Counted from the stretch's first letter, positions 16,024 through 24,807 are shown. The stretch is 64,000 nt of DNA from Desulforhopalus sp. (GCA_030247675.1 JAOTRX010000003.1:434001-498000); one strand, 5' to 3'. Notes: generated from the sequence alone by a model not told the origin. Translations and numbers: made by a program.

Positions 16024-16581
16024 ATGGAACGCTATCTTGTGAAGGATTTGATGGTCCCCATTTCTGAGTATGCCACGGTAACGGTGGGTACAACTTTTCT
16101 TGAAGCTCTACAGGTGCTGGAAAAGGCTCAGGAAGCCTATACTGTCAGCAAGTATCAGCACCGGGCCATATTGGTTCTCGATTCAACAGGGAGTGTGGTC
16201 GGGAAAATTAGCCAGCTTCGAGCTTTGAAAGCCATACAGCCGGAAGTCGAGGTGACCGGGGAAATCGATGAAATTCGTCATTTTCGCTTCAGTGAAAACT
16301 ACCTGACTGACCTCAGGGACAGATATCGTTTGCAGGGAAAAATCATCAAGAAAGAAACCCTGATAGAGGCGGCGGAAAAAAAAGTTGAAGAATTTATGCA
16401 GGCCCCCACGCCCGGCGAATTCGTCTCTGAGGACTGCACTCTTGATATCGCTATTCATAGATTAATAGCCGGTGGCCACATGTCATTGCTGGTGATCCGG
16501 GAAAAGAGGATCATTGGCGTTCTGCGAGTCTCCGATGTTTTTGCCGCGCTTTTTCATGGGATGATGGCGGCCGAAGCATAG
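16024..16581 (+). CDS. Tandem CBS-domain protein
   Basis: 185 aa. CBS1 about 3-65 (YLVKDLMVPISEYATV ... AILVLDSTGSVVGKIS) and CBS2 about 118-182 (FVSEDCTLDIAIHRLIAGG, then LLVIREKRIIGVLRVSDVF) with a 50-residue helical spacer. It matches the CBS protein at 8968 in length, domain spacing and the V-(K/R)-D-(I/L)-M-(I/V)-P start, so the two are paralogues. ATG 16024 is used; an in-frame TTG four codons upstream has no better ribosome site. It sits between a receiver gene and a beta-helix protein. Likely a nucleotide-binding switch; partner unknown. Confidence 0.78.
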   Translation: MERYLVKDLMVPISEYATVTVGTTFLEALQVLEKAQEAYTVSKYQHRAILVLDSTGSVVGKISQLRALKAIQPEVEVTGEIDEIRHFRFSENYLTDLRDRYRLQGKIIKKETLIEAAEKKVEEFMQAPTPGEFVSEDCTLDIAIHRLIAGGHMSLLVIREKRIIGVLRVSDVFAALFHGMMAAEA

Positions 16582-16645
16582 AAAAACAAGGTGGAGAAAA
16601 GTGTAAATTTTTTCTATAAGATGTTGAAAATACATCGAGAGCGAT

Positions 16646-18067
16646 ATGAAAGAACTGGAAATACTCTTCAACAGGATAGTTCAACGGATCAATATCAATC
16701 TTCGCGAACTTCATTTTGACGTCAGTCCCTTCGCGGTCACCCTTTTTCCGTCGGACCAGATGAGTAAGTTTTATGCCTTTTACGGCATTACTCCGGGCCA
16801 TCCCCTCGATCTGCACTTCGAGCACTCAGCTTTGGCCGGCAGCTATTTCCTCGGCAAATGCCGAGTCAGAAATTCTTTGCTCTACAAAAGCGATATCCGT
16901 GGCGATGAATTGAAGCGCAAGGATCAGAACATCCGCTTCGACCGGTTTACCCTGACCATGAGCAAGGATGAACTTATCGATATTGAAGATAGCGCGTTAG
17001 TCAAGACCCTTGTCCATAACTATTCCCATGATCCCGAAACTCCTGAGAAATTCTATATTAAAGATACCTTGGCCATGGATTATTCGAATATCCATGGTTC
17101 GCCATGCGATGGCTCATTCCTCGGCCCTTTTGCCACCGTGGATCTGACCACCATGCGTGATTGTGTGATCGGTACCTATTCGTATATCCAGGCCGGAGAG
17201 ATTTCCCACATGGATATTTCTCCTGGAACAATTTGGGTGAACAGTCCCGGAAATTTTAATTTTTATTATAAATATCCTACGGATACTTTGGCGGAATACG
17301 TCTCTCTTTCCCCCGAAAAAGTGCCGTGGGGGATTCTCGTCGACTTTATTGAACAGCGCAAGGCCGAGTTTCAAAGGGTCTTCGATTATGCCAATATTGA
17401 GGCGATTGAGTCGGTTCCCAAATCGTCCTCCCTGGATCGCTATGCCGTAGTTCTGCCGAATATGCGGATTGCCGACAATGTTCTTGTTTCGCAGCGGGCA
17501 TATCTTGAAAATTCGAGCCTCGGTAAAGGCTCGAACGCCCAGGAAAATTGTTTCATTATCAATTCATCTCTTGAAGGCTATAACGTCACCGCCCATGGAG
17601 CGAAGATTGTTGAGGCGGATATGGGCAGAGGGTGCTTTGTTGGCTTCAACAGCTTCCTGTTTGGTAAAAAACAGGCGAGGCTGAAAGTCGGCAAAGGCTG
17701 CATCATTATGCCCCATACCATTATTGATATTGAAGAGCCGTTGGCAGTCCCCCCCGAACATTTTGTCTGGGGTTTGATCCGTAATGCTGCTGAGCTCGCT
17801 GAAAACAGTATTTCCCTGGAGGAATTGGGTACTTTGCGGGGAGCGTTCTCTAAAGGGAGGATGCATTTCGAGGGAGATGGCATGCTCTTATTCAAGGCTT
17901 TTAAGGACCGTATTTTTCACATACTTGATGTCAATGGCGCTTTTTTTGAAAATGGAGAAAAGGCAGGGCACGCCCAGAAAAACCAGAGGTTGTCCCTTAA
18001 CACCATTCAGCCTTTCCAGTTTGGTCATATGGAGGGGATGTATCCGAATATTAGAATCTTTCCTTGA
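16646..18067 (+). CDS. Left-handed beta-helix (hexapeptide-repeat) protein
   Basis: 473 aa. The middle (about 140-195) and especially about 255-370 show hexapeptide-repeat rungs (for example NMRIADNVLVSQRAYLENS, then SLGKGSNAQENCFII and VGKGCIIMPHTII) of the LbH transferase fold shared by acyl- and nucleotidyl-transferases and by gamma-carbonic anhydrases. The N-terminal 130 residues and the C-terminal 90 are not familiar. No catalytic His or metal triad can be fixed by eye, so the reaction is unknown. GAGAG stands four bases before ATG. It starts 64 bases after the CBS gene and is probably in the same transcript. It may be a sugar or cell-envelope modifying enzyme or a structural scaffold. 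Confidence 0.65.
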   Translation: MKELEILFNRIVQRININLRELHFDVSPFAVTLFPSDQMSKFYAFYGITPGHPLDLHFEHSALAGSYFLGKCRVRNSLLYKSDIRGDELKRKDQNIRFDRFTLTMSKDELIDIEDSALVKTLVHNYSHDPETPEKFYIKDTLAMDYSNIHGSPCDGSFLGPFATVDLTTMRDCVIGTYSYIQAGEISHMDISPGTIWVNSPGNFNFYYKYPTDTLAEYVSLSPEKVPWGILVDFIEQRKAEFQRVFDYANIEAIESVPKSSSLDRYAVVLPNMRIADNVLVSQRAYLENSSLGKGSNAQENCFIINSSLEGYNVTAHGAKIVEADMGRGCFVGFNSFLFGKKQARLKVGKGCIIMPHTIIDIEEPLAVPPEHFVWGLIRNAAELAENSISLEELGTLRGAFSKGRMHFEGDGMLLFKAFKDRIFHILDVNGAFFENGEKAGHAQKNQRLSLNTIQPFQFGHMEGMYPNIRIFP

Positions 18068-18232
18068 TCAGGCAGAAAAACTGTTGGTTATGCCCAAGGG
18101 TGTACTTTTTGTTAGAGGAGATACGCTGCTCAACGCAGCTGTATTTTTTGGGCAAGAGTTTCCCGGCAAGACTGTGTCGATCGACCCTTGCTCGCTCCTC
18201 TAAACACCGGCCTGATAGAAAAAATCTTTTCT

Positions 18233-19648
18233 TCAATCGGCGCTTTTTGCCATTTTCCTGAAAGAGTTGAGATCGATCCCGAACTTATTGATCTTGTCGT
18301 AGAAGCTCTTCCGGGAAATCCCCAGCCTCCCATAGGTTGGGGCAACCTGTCCCTTTGTTTCACTCAGTATATCGATTATATACGCCTTCTCGGTCTGATC
18401 GAGGAACTCTTTCAGCGGTAGTTTCTTTTCCAGCTCGGGTGGGCGGTGGCATATGCTGTCTTCGCTGCTTTTTTCGCTGTCAAGGGAGCCGAGGATGCAC
18501 AGCCTGCGCACGTGGTTGCGCAGTTCACGGACATTGCCGGGCCAGGGATTTTCGTTGATTTCGCGGATGGTTTCCGGACTGAACGGGGCCGGAGCCTGCA
18601 TCTTGCCGTAGCTGTACTCCTGCCGAAAGAACTCGACCAGGAGGGGGATGTCTTCTTTTCTCTCCCGCAGGGGTTGAATGTGTACCGGCAGGACATTCAA
18701 CCGGAAGTAGAGATCTTGACGAAAGGTTTCTTTGGCGATTTCCTTTTCCAGATCCTTGTTGGTGGCGGCAACGATGCGTGCCCCGATAGGCAGCGCGGTG
18801 TTGCTGCCGAGCGGGGTGATGGCCTTTTCTTCAAGGACCCTCAGCAGCTTCGCCTGCAGTGAGATGGGCAAGCTGCAGATTTCATCAAGAAACAAGGTGC
18901 CGTTCCTGGCGAATTCAAATTTGCCGATTTTTCGCTGCGCCGCTCCGGTAAAGGCCCCTTTGACATAACCGAAAAGTTCCGACTCGATCATCTCCGACGG
19001 CATTGCCCCCATATTCACCGCGACAAAGGGCTGATCAGCCCGGGAGCCGATTTCATGAATTGCTCTGGCAACCAGTTCCTTACCAGTACCGGTTTCGCCG
19101 TGGATCATTACCGGATCGGTCTCAACTGCCACCGCTTTGATGATATCATAGAGACGGTGCATAGCAGGATGGTTGCCGATGAGGCCGTAGAAACGGGTCA
19201 GGTCCTCACGTTGCTCGACCAAAGTCGTGCTCAGCCGGCGATTTTCAAGAACCAGCTGGCGTTTCTCAACAGCCCGCACCAGACAGGCCAAAAGGGTGTC
19301 TTCGTCGACCGGTTTTTGCAGGAAATCATAGGCACCACTTTGGATGGCGGTAACGGCCAGGGCAATATCTCCGTGACCGGTGATCAAGATGACCGGCAGC
19401 TCCGGATCGATCGCCTTGACATGGACAAGAAATTGTAACCCGTCCATGGCCGGCATCTTGATGTCACTGATTACTGCTGCATATTCGAGGTCCCTCAGGT
19501 GTTCGAGGGCCTCGATCGGCGAAGTATGGGTATGGACGATATAACCGGACAGGGTCAAGGTCTGACCGATGGCCATCAGCAGGTAATTATCGTCGTCGAC
19601 GACCATTATGTTCTTTATTGTGGATTCGGCTTTGTTGGTAGTGTTCAT
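18233..19648 (-). CDS. NtrC-family sigma-54 response regulator (DctD-like)
   Basis: 471 aa. Receiver about 12-130 with phospho-acceptor D62 (VISDIKMPA), AAA+ about 150-385 with GETGTGKE, GAFTGA and LFLDEICS, and a C-terminal Fis-type HTH (QVAPTYGRLGISRKSFYDKI). All functional motifs are intact. The order and type resemble DctD. The start ATG follows AAGGATATAGAAA. It lies 57 bases after the sensor kinase gene on the same strand and is very likely its partner, an NtrB/NtrC-like pair; the targets may include the sigma-54 promoters seen at 21206 and 6865. Confidence 0.9.
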   Translation of the reverse strand: MNTTNKAESTIKNIMVVDDDNYLLMAIGQTLTLSGYIVHTHTSPIEALEHLRDLEYAAVISDIKMPAMDGLQFLVHVKAIDPELPVILITGHGDIALAVTAIQSGAYDFLQKPVDEDTLLACLVRAVEKRQLVLENRRLSTTLVEQREDLTRFYGLIGNHPAMHRLYDIIKAVAVETDPVMIHGETGTGKELVARAIHEIGSRADQPFVAVNMGAMPSEMIESELFGYVKGAFTGAAQRKIGKFEFARNGTLFLDEICSLPISLQAKLLRVLEEKAITPLGSNTALPIGARIVAATNKDLEKEIAKETFRQDLYFRLNVLPVHIQPLRERKEDIPLLVEFFRQEYSYGKMQAPAPFSPETIREINENPWPGNVRELRNHVRRLCILGSLDSEKSSEDSICHRPPELEKKLPLKEFLDQTEKAYIIDILSETKGQVAPTYGRLGISRKSFYDKINKFGIDLNSFRKMAKSAD

Positions 19649-19705
19649 TTTCTATATCCTTGGCAAACGTCGGTAATTGGTCGTTTAGTGGTCTCGGCAA
19701 GGCCG

Positions 19706-20977
19706 TCAAATTTTCTCAAGATATGCCGGAAGATAGACAGTGAAACAGGTCCCCTCGCTCGGCGTGCTGTCAACCTTGATATATCCGCCAAAACTGCGGA
19801 CAATCCGGTCGACAATGGACAATCCGAGGCCCATGCCGGAACCGGTTGCCCTGGTGGTGAAAAAAGGATCAAAGATCTTATCCTGATTGGTTTGAGGGAT
19901 ACCCTCGCCGTTATCGCGGACGGCGATGAGAACAAAAGGCTCTTCGCGAAGGGTTGTCGGGTTAATGGAGGGCTTGATCGCGGTGCTGATCGTCAGCTTC
20001 GGTTCGGTGGTTTTACCCATCGACAGGATAGCATTTTGAATGAGATTAAAAAAGACTTGCTCGAACTTGACCTCCTGACCCATGACTTCCACCGTTTGCT
20101 GGGTTTCAAGGTTCAGATAGAGGCCGATGTCGGAGAGGGTGAACTGGGATTCAAAGAAATTAAGGATATCAAGGATAATGACGTTGATATTGACCGGGAC
20201 CATGGTGTCTTTTGCTTTGCTGGCGAAACTCTTCAGGCTGTTAATGATGCTTGATGCCTTATTGACACGATCAATGATAATATTGAGGTTATCTTCAAGC
20301 ATTTTTCTGTTTGCCAGGGGATCCTGCAAGGCTTTCAATCCATTTCTTGCCAGCAGCAAAATAACGTTCAACGGCTGAGTAAGCTCGTGGCCGATGCCGG
20401 CAGCCATCTCCCCAAGGCTGGCAAGGCGGGCGGAGTGGGTCAGCTGGTCTTGAACCTCGCGCATCCGGGACATCATCTTGTAGAAATCACTTTTGTCGGA
20501 GGCGATAAACATATGCAACACCCTCCCGGATTCAGTGACGTAGGTGGAACCCTTGAGGGTGACCGGCACTTCTCGGCCATCTTTTGCCCGGAGGTTAGTC
20601 TCGATGATCTCGAATTCTCCATCAGCAAGGGCATCTTGGATCATCGTGAGATTTTCCTGATTTACCAGATCGGCTAAGTAGAGTGGCTCGTTTTTGCCGG
20701 GGGCATATCCGAGACAAGAGGTGAATTCATTGTTGCACTGGATGACGCACAGATCCTTGTCGAGGAGGAAAAACAGTTCAGTCAGGCTGGTGAGAATCTT
20801 CTGGGTGAATTCTTTGCCGGCCTGAAGTTCCTCATGTTTTTGTAAAACGCGGATCACCAGGTCGGATTTCTGTTTCTCGAGAATCCTTACCAGACTGTTT
20901 TCATTGCTGTTGATTTCCAGTGGATTGTGCAGTTTCTGAGTTGGGTGGTCTCCGAACTCCTTTCTTTTTGTCACCAT
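19706..20977 (-). CDS. Soluble PAS histidine kinase (partner of the NtrC-like regulator)
   Basis: 423 aa, no membrane helices. N-terminal coiled coil about 20-50, PAS domain about 55-170 (TELFFLLDKDLCVIQCNNEF ... LRAKDGREVPVTL), HisKA with H197 in GIGHELTQPLN, and HATPase with N box (QNAILSM), DNGEGIP, FDPFFTT and GMGLGLS. The cytoplasmic architecture suggests it senses an internal ligand, redox state or a partner. ATG 20975-20977 with GGAGAGAA upstream is preferred to the ATG 17 codons earlier, which has no ribosome site. A possible sigma-54 promoter lies upstream at 21243-21258. Confidence 0.88.
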   Translation of the reverse strand: MVTKRKEFGDHPTQKLHNPLEINSNENSLVRILEKQKSDLVIRVLQKHEELQAGKEFTQKILTSLTELFFLLDKDLCVIQCNNEFTSCLGYAPGKNEPLYLADLVNQENLTMIQDALADGEFEIIETNLRAKDGREVPVTLKGSTYVTESGRVLHMFIASDKSDFYKMMSRMREVQDQLTHSARLASLGEMAAGIGHELTQPLNVILLLARNGLKALQDPLANRKMLEDNLNIIIDRVNKASSIINSLKSFASKAKDTMVPVNINVIILDILNFFESQFTLSDIGLYLNLETQQTVEVMGQEVKFEQVFFNLIQNAILSMGKTTEPKLTISTAIKPSINPTTLREEPFVLIAVRDNGEGIPQTNQDKIFDPFFTTRATGSGMGLGLSIVDRIVRSFGGYIKVDSTPSEGTCFTVYLPAYLEKI

Positions 20978-21205
20978 TTCTCTCCATAATCTGGAATTGT
21001 TCCGTGCTCTGTCACCTTTTCTGCACATAGCCTATTTTCATGGTAAATACAAGAACATAACTTTCAGATGAAGGCAATCCAGGCACCAAACCTATACGGG
21101 CTATACTGGAGGCTTTGGGTTGTCGAAGAGGGAGGGTGTAGTATATGTCTGGTATATATTTGGAATTATAGAAAATATATGGATTTATCAAGAGTTTTTT
21201 GAGTG

Positions 21206-21221
21206 TGGCCCTAAAGTTGCT
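21206..21221 (+). promoter_or_regulatory. Sigma-54 promoter of the HTH-receiver / REC / TauE operon
   Basis: TGGCCCTAAAGTTGCT matches TGGCAC-N5-TTGCW with a single mismatch and an exact GG-N10-GC core. Transcription would begin about 21233, some 97 bases before the first start codon at 21330. Confidence 0.6.
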
Positions 21222-21242
21222 AAAAAGGGGGCACGGAATTAC

Positions 21243-21258
21243 AGCAGGCTGTTTGCCA
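21243..21258 (-). promoter_or_regulatory. Possible sigma-54 promoter of the kinase-regulator pair
   Basis: Minus strand reads TGGCAAACAGCCTGCT, two mismatches to TGGCAC-N5-TTGCW with the GG-N10-GC core exact. It would give a long (about 255-base) leader for the kinase gene, which lowers confidence. Confidence 0.3.
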
Positions 21259-21329
21259 GCAAATCAAGGCCGCAGGATAAAGGAAATTGCTAAGAACACG
21301 CAGTCGATTAATAGATTCAGGCGTAACGA

Positions 21330-21962
21330 ATGGTAATGGCGGAAAATACAGAGAAAGAAGGCGCACCGGTCTTGAAGATTGAACAGGTGGCGCTGCTTTG
21401 TGGAGTCTCGGTAGCCCGCGTCGACAACTGGATCGAGAAGAACGGTTTGGAAATCATTGTTACCCGGGGCGAACGAAAGGTGCGGCAGGAGGCTCTGGTC
21501 GGATTTCTTATGCATTATAATATGCCGATCCCGGCAGGCATATTGCCGATCAATGCGCGCAAGGTCCTTTTTGTCTGTTCGGCCAAGCGGGGGAGAAAGG
21601 CTGCGCATGAGTTTTTTAAGCTGTTTTCAGAACAATTTGGCCGGAAGGCCAATTGCTTCATGGACAGCGTGGCGTTTGGCAAAGGTGCGGAGTATAAAAT
21701 CCTTACCTTCCTGCCCGATCTCATTCTGGCCGATGCGGTGAATAATGATGAAGAGGCCTTGAGCGTAATTCGTTTTGTCAAAAGTATCGGGGGGATGCGG
21801 GCCGTGGCTCTGGTACGGCGCAATTTGTCCCGAGAGAAAAGGGAGCGAATTTTAGGCGCAGGTGCACATGCGGTGGTTGAACGAAATTCAGCCTGGGAAA
21901 ATCTCCATGGTTGTTTCAACCGGGTTTTCAATTCGCTTGGCAATGCTTCTTCCTTGAAATGA
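21330..21962 (+). CDS. Excisionase/MerR-type HTH fused to a receiver-like domain
   Basis: 210 aa. Residues 14-60 (KIEQVALLCGVSVARVDNWI ... RGERKVRQEALVGFL) form a MerR/excisionase-type winged helix: the 'helix-turn-helix, then REVRQ-like wing, then hinge to domain' pattern used to read DNA sites. Residues 75-195 look like a receiver (KVLFVCSAKRGRKAAHEFF ... LTFLPDLILADAVNNDEE ... MRAVALVRR), with D in LILAD where the acceptor belongs, but the acidic pair near the first strand is missing and the Lys motif is not clear. It is probably a degenerate, phosphorylation-independent regulator. It begins an operon with a REC gene and a TauE-type exporter, under a sigma-54 promoter match. Confidence 0.6.
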   Translation: MVMAENTEKEGAPVLKIEQVALLCGVSVARVDNWIEKNGLEIIVTRGERKVRQEALVGFLMHYNMPIPAGILPINARKVLFVCSAKRGRKAAHEFFKLFSEQFGRKANCFMDSVAFGKGAEYKILTFLPDLILADAVNNDEEALSVIRFVKSIGGMRAVALVRRNLSREKRERILGAGAHAVVERNSAWENLHGCFNRVFNSLGNASSLK

Positions 21963-21989
21963 TTCTGGTACTTAAATAGGAAAACCTTG

Positions 21990-22418
21990 ATGACGGAATT
22001 CAGTGTACTGGTAGTCGACGATGAGCAGGAATTTCGCGACATAACTTTAAAAAGACTGGAAAGACGGGGATTGGAGGTGAGAGGTGCGGAGAGCGGAGAA
22101 AAGGCTCTCGAAATCCTTGAACACAATGCAGTTGACGTCGTCGTTCTTGATGTGAAAATGCAAGGCCTGGACGGCATCGAGACTCTGCGGCGGATTCGCA
22201 AAATGAAACCTTTGGTCGAGGTCGTTCTGCTGACCGGTCATGCCTCGGTCGACTCAGGAATTGAAGGGATGAAGCTGGGGGCCTTCGATTATTTAATGAA
22301 ACCGATCGAACTTGAGTCGCTTCTCGAAAAACTAACCGATGCATACGAAAAGAAACGGATCCAACAGGACAAGATTGAACAAGCGCAAATTAAGAGGAAT
22401 ATGTCCAAGCATGCTTGA
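21990..22418 (+). CDS. Single-domain response regulator (duplicate of the one at 15352)
   Basis: 142 aa. D10/D11, D54 in VVLDVKMQG, T in LLTGHAS, K in YLMKPI and the same tail (KKRIQQDKIEQAQIKRN) as the receiver at 15352-15780; the two are alike at DNA level over almost the whole gene. Here Gln replaces the usual Pro after the DxxM segment. ATG 21990 is preferred to the adjoining TTG. It lies between the HTH-receiver and TauE genes (27 and 74 base gaps), so it is probably expressed with a sulfite-type exporter. Confidence 0.87.
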   Translation: MTEFSVLVVDDEQEFRDITLKRLERRGLEVRGAESGEKALEILEHNAVDVVVLDVKMQGLDGIETLRRIRKMKPLVEVVLLTGHASVDSGIEGMKLGAFDYLMKPIELESLLEKLTDAYEKKRIQQDKIEQAQIKRNMSKHA

Positions 22419-22492
22419 TCCACCTCTACGTGGCATAAAGGGCCTGGGCGTATTCTGCAAACAACTAAAATTACCAAGAAAGGGAGTACATT

Positions 22493-23767
22493 ATGAGTAG
22501 TGTCAAGGACTTTTACAACCTGATGGTGCAGGGGTCGCAAGCCCATGCCCGTTGGGAGCTGGAGATGTCGACCAACATTCTGCAGAGCCGGAAGAGGAAA
22601 GGGCTTCTTCTCCTTATGCTCCTGCCGGTTTTGATTGGCGGTATTGCTATCGCTGCCGGCGATGGGCCAGGCTTGCCCAATGCTCTGGGCGGTAAATCAG
22701 CTTATATGCCGTCGTACTACACCAACCTGATCTTTTTCGCATCGGTCTTTGTTGGTCTCTGCGCGGGTCTTATTACCGGCTGCATCGGCGCCGGCGGTGG
22801 TTTCATTATTGCTCCGGCGCTGATGAGCGCAGGCGTCAAAGGTATCCTGGCAGTAGGTACCGACCTTTTCCACATCTTCGCCAAAGCGATCATGGGCAGC
22901 GTTCTGCACCGGAAACTTGGCAATATCTCTGTTTCTCTGGCGGTGACCTTCTTGATCGGCTCGTTGATCGGGGCGACAGTCGGCGGTATGCTTAACCGCT
23001 ACCTCTATGACCTCAATCCGGTCTTGAGCGATCTGTTCATCACCTCGGTATATGTATTTATCCTTGGTTTCCTGTCTTTTTATGCCCTGACCGACTACTT
23101 TAAGGCAAAACGAGGCGAGGCAGCTGGCAAAAAGGCAGTGGAAGGCGAAGAAGTTCCACCGATGGGCAAAAGAATACAGTCGGTGAATATTCCGCCAATG
23201 TTGACCTTCGATGAAAATGTCACCCCCGGTGGCCGTAAAATCTCTGCTCTGTTTCTGGTTTTGAGTGGGCTTGTTGTAGGTCTTGCCGCCTCGATCATGG
23301 GTGTTGGCGGTGGCTTCCTGACCTTCCCGATCTTTGTATATGGCCTTGGCGTTTCGTCGATGACCACCGTTGGTACCGACATTTTCCAGATCGTCTTCAC
23401 CGCCGGTTACAGTGCCCTCAGTCAGTACGCCCTCTATGGTTTCGTATTCTACACCCTGGCCATGGGCATGCTCCTTGGCTCCCTCATCGGTGTGCAAATC
23501 GGTTCCCTTGTTACCAAGGTTGTTCCTGGTATCGTCATTCGCGGCTTTTTCGCCCTGGCGGTTACCGCTGGTTTCATTAACCGGTTTTTCGCCCTGCCGG
23601 AGAAACTGCAGAGTCTCGGTTATATCAAGATCACCAAGGAACTCGGTGAGATTCTCGGCATGGTCGGCAACACCCTGTTCTTTATCGTTATTGGGGCCTT
23701 TGCCATCTGGGTGTTCTACGCATTTTTCAGCAATATTTCCAAATTGAAAACGGAGGGGGGGCATTAA
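22493..23767 (+). CDS. TauE/SafE-family anion exporter
   Basis: 424 aa. After a 40-residue soluble N-terminus there are about nine membrane helices carrying the family's duplicated motif, GAGGGFIIAPALM ... VGTDLFHI (about 95-125) and GVGGGFLTFPIFV ... VGTDIFQIV (about 265-300). TauE/SafE proteins export sulfite, sulfoacetate or related organosulfur anions. AAAGGGAG precedes the ATG by six bases. It overlaps nothing but is followed after one base by a membrane-anchored partner, a pairing I believe is conserved in sulfate reducers. Given the setting, export of sulfite or another sulfur oxyanion is the best guess. Confidence 0.8.
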   Translation: MSSVKDFYNLMVQGSQAHARWELEMSTNILQSRKRKGLLLLMLLPVLIGGIAIAAGDGPGLPNALGGKSAYMPSYYTNLIFFASVFVGLCAGLITGCIGAGGGFIIAPALMSAGVKGILAVGTDLFHIFAKAIMGSVLHRKLGNISVSLAVTFLIGSLIGATVGGMLNRYLYDLNPVLSDLFITSVYVFILGFLSFYALTDYFKAKRGEAAGKKAVEGEEVPPMGKRIQSVNIPPMLTFDENVTPGGRKISALFLVLSGLVVGLAASIMGVGGGFLTFPIFVYGLGVSSMTTVGTDIFQIVFTAGYSALSQYALYGFVFYTLAMGMLLGSLIGVQIGSLVTKVVPGIVIRGFFALAVTAGFINRFFALPEKLQSLGYIKITKELGEILGMVGNTLFFIVIGAFAIWVFYAFFSNISKLKTEGGH

Positions 23768-23768
23768 T

Positions 23769-24470
23769 ATGAGCTCGCAAGCAAATCTCAAAACACGCGG
23801 CATCCTTATGCTGATCAGCTTCTTTATCCTGCTGGCCGTCATCTTTATGCCGGTTTTCCCGGGGATGGGTGGCAAGAAGGTGAATGGCCTTGATTATATG
23901 GACAATCTGTTCAACATGATCTCCAAAGGGTCATCGTACTTTATTCCCGATTCGATCAAAAAGGCCGATAAACTGGCCGGCAAGGCCATTGATGTCAAGG
24001 TGAAACTGGATGATGAGGTCAGAGCGACGGAAACGGCAAAGCAGCTTACCGCCGGAGGTTTGACGGTGACTGCTGCTGGCAAGGAACTGGCTGTTAAAGG
24101 CGAAATGGCAGCCATCCTTAAGGCCAGTTTAGCTGATGCCGACCTTATGTTTAAAAATGAGGGCAAACCGATTGCCGACAAGTACGGATTCTCCGAGAAG
24201 CAAGCCATGTACAATTGGCATGTACTTTTCAAGAAGATCAGCAGCGATTTGACCAAGCAGGAGAAGTTTGAGGATGCCAAACCCTTTGCCGAGGTTCAGA
24301 AAAAGGCTCTGGAACCGGCTTATAACTACTATGGGGTCAAGGCTGAAGATTGGAAAGAAAACATCGCTCTGGTTGTTTTCGCCCTTGTCTTCTATGTCTT
24401 TTATACTCTGTGGTACGGTTTTGGATTGATGTACCTCTTCGAAGGATGTGGCCTGCAGATCGGTCATTGA
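23769..24470 (+). CDS. Membrane-anchored partner of the TauE-type exporter
   Basis: 233 aa. TM1 about 12-32 (ILMLISFFILLAVIFMPVFP), a 165-residue extramembrane part rich in K, D and A, and TM2 about 203-226 (NIALVVFALVFYVFYTLWYG). No family is recognised. The start codon is one base after the exporter stop, with the GGAGGGGGG run of that gene's end as ribosome site, so the two are translationally coupled. A strong terminator follows. It is probably a regulatory or periplasmic-binding subunit of the exporter; this rests only on coupling. Confidence 0.65.
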   Translation: MSSQANLKTRGILMLISFFILLAVIFMPVFPGMGGKKVNGLDYMDNLFNMISKGSSYFIPDSIKKADKLAGKAIDVKVKLDDEVRATETAKQLTAGGLTVTAAGKELAVKGEMAAILKASLADADLMFKNEGKPIADKYGFSEKQAMYNWHVLFKKISSDLTKQEKFEDAKPFAEVQKKALEPAYNYYGVKAEDWKENIALVVFALVFYVFYTLWYGFGLMYLFEGCGLQIGH

Positions 24471-24498
24471 TAGAAATCGATCAATAACGTGCATGGTC

Positions 24499-24540
24499 AT
24501 GGACTGCAGGGAGGGTGACTCTCTGCAGTCCATTTTTTTT
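24499..24540 (+). terminator. Intrinsic terminator of the TauE operon
   Basis: ATGGACTGCAG (24499-24509) pairs perfectly with CTGCAGTCCAT (24523-24533) around a 13-base loop, and a run of T reaches 24540. It lies 29 bases after the last stop codon and separates the plus-strand block from the minus-strand block. Confidence 0.85.
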
Positions 24541-24585
24541 GTATGAGCAAAAGAAATGGGTGTTCGGACGGTATTGCGGGGGTGG

Positions 24586-24675
24586 CTATTTCCGTCTGTT
24601 GCGCAGTTTAACACCTATGGCTAAACCAATAATGAGAGAGCCGATAATAATGATTAAAAGAATTACGTTTCCCAT
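24586..24675 (-). CDS. Putative 29-residue single-helix membrane peptide
   Basis: ATG 24673-24675 to TAG 24586-24588 encodes MGNVILLIIIIGSLIIGLAI followed by a basic tail VKLRNRRK: one strongly hydrophobic helix, then positive charges. This is a typical small membrane peptide. No convincing ribosome site precedes it, so expression is uncertain. It lies downstream of the PEP-synthase-like genes on the same strand and faces the terminator of the TauE operon. Confidence 0.35.
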   Translation of the reverse strand: MGNVILLIIIIGSLIIGLAIGVKLRNRRK

Positions 24676-24807
24676 AGTTATTTATCATCTTTTTGGAAGC
24701 AGGCATCCTTCCTTCAGGGAAAGATGGCCGGGGGTTAATCTTGACTGGCAAGCTGTCGCATAATCAAAAGCCGCCATGTTAATAGCATGATCTAAGGAAT
24801 GCATGCC

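Larger units (their letters stand above)
20978..21329. other. Divergent regulatory region
   Basis: 352 bases between the kinase-regulator pair (minus) and the HTH-receiver operon (plus). It carries a strong plus-strand sigma-54 match at 21206-21221 and a weaker minus-strand one at 21243-21258. The stretch 21110-21200 is A+T-rich. No gene is seen. Confidence 0.55.

Noticed and set aside
22697..23875. 392-codon minus-strand frame
   Set aside because: Antisense to the TauE gene, with a very hydrophilic product rich in D, E, G, N and R that mirrors the codons of membrane helices.
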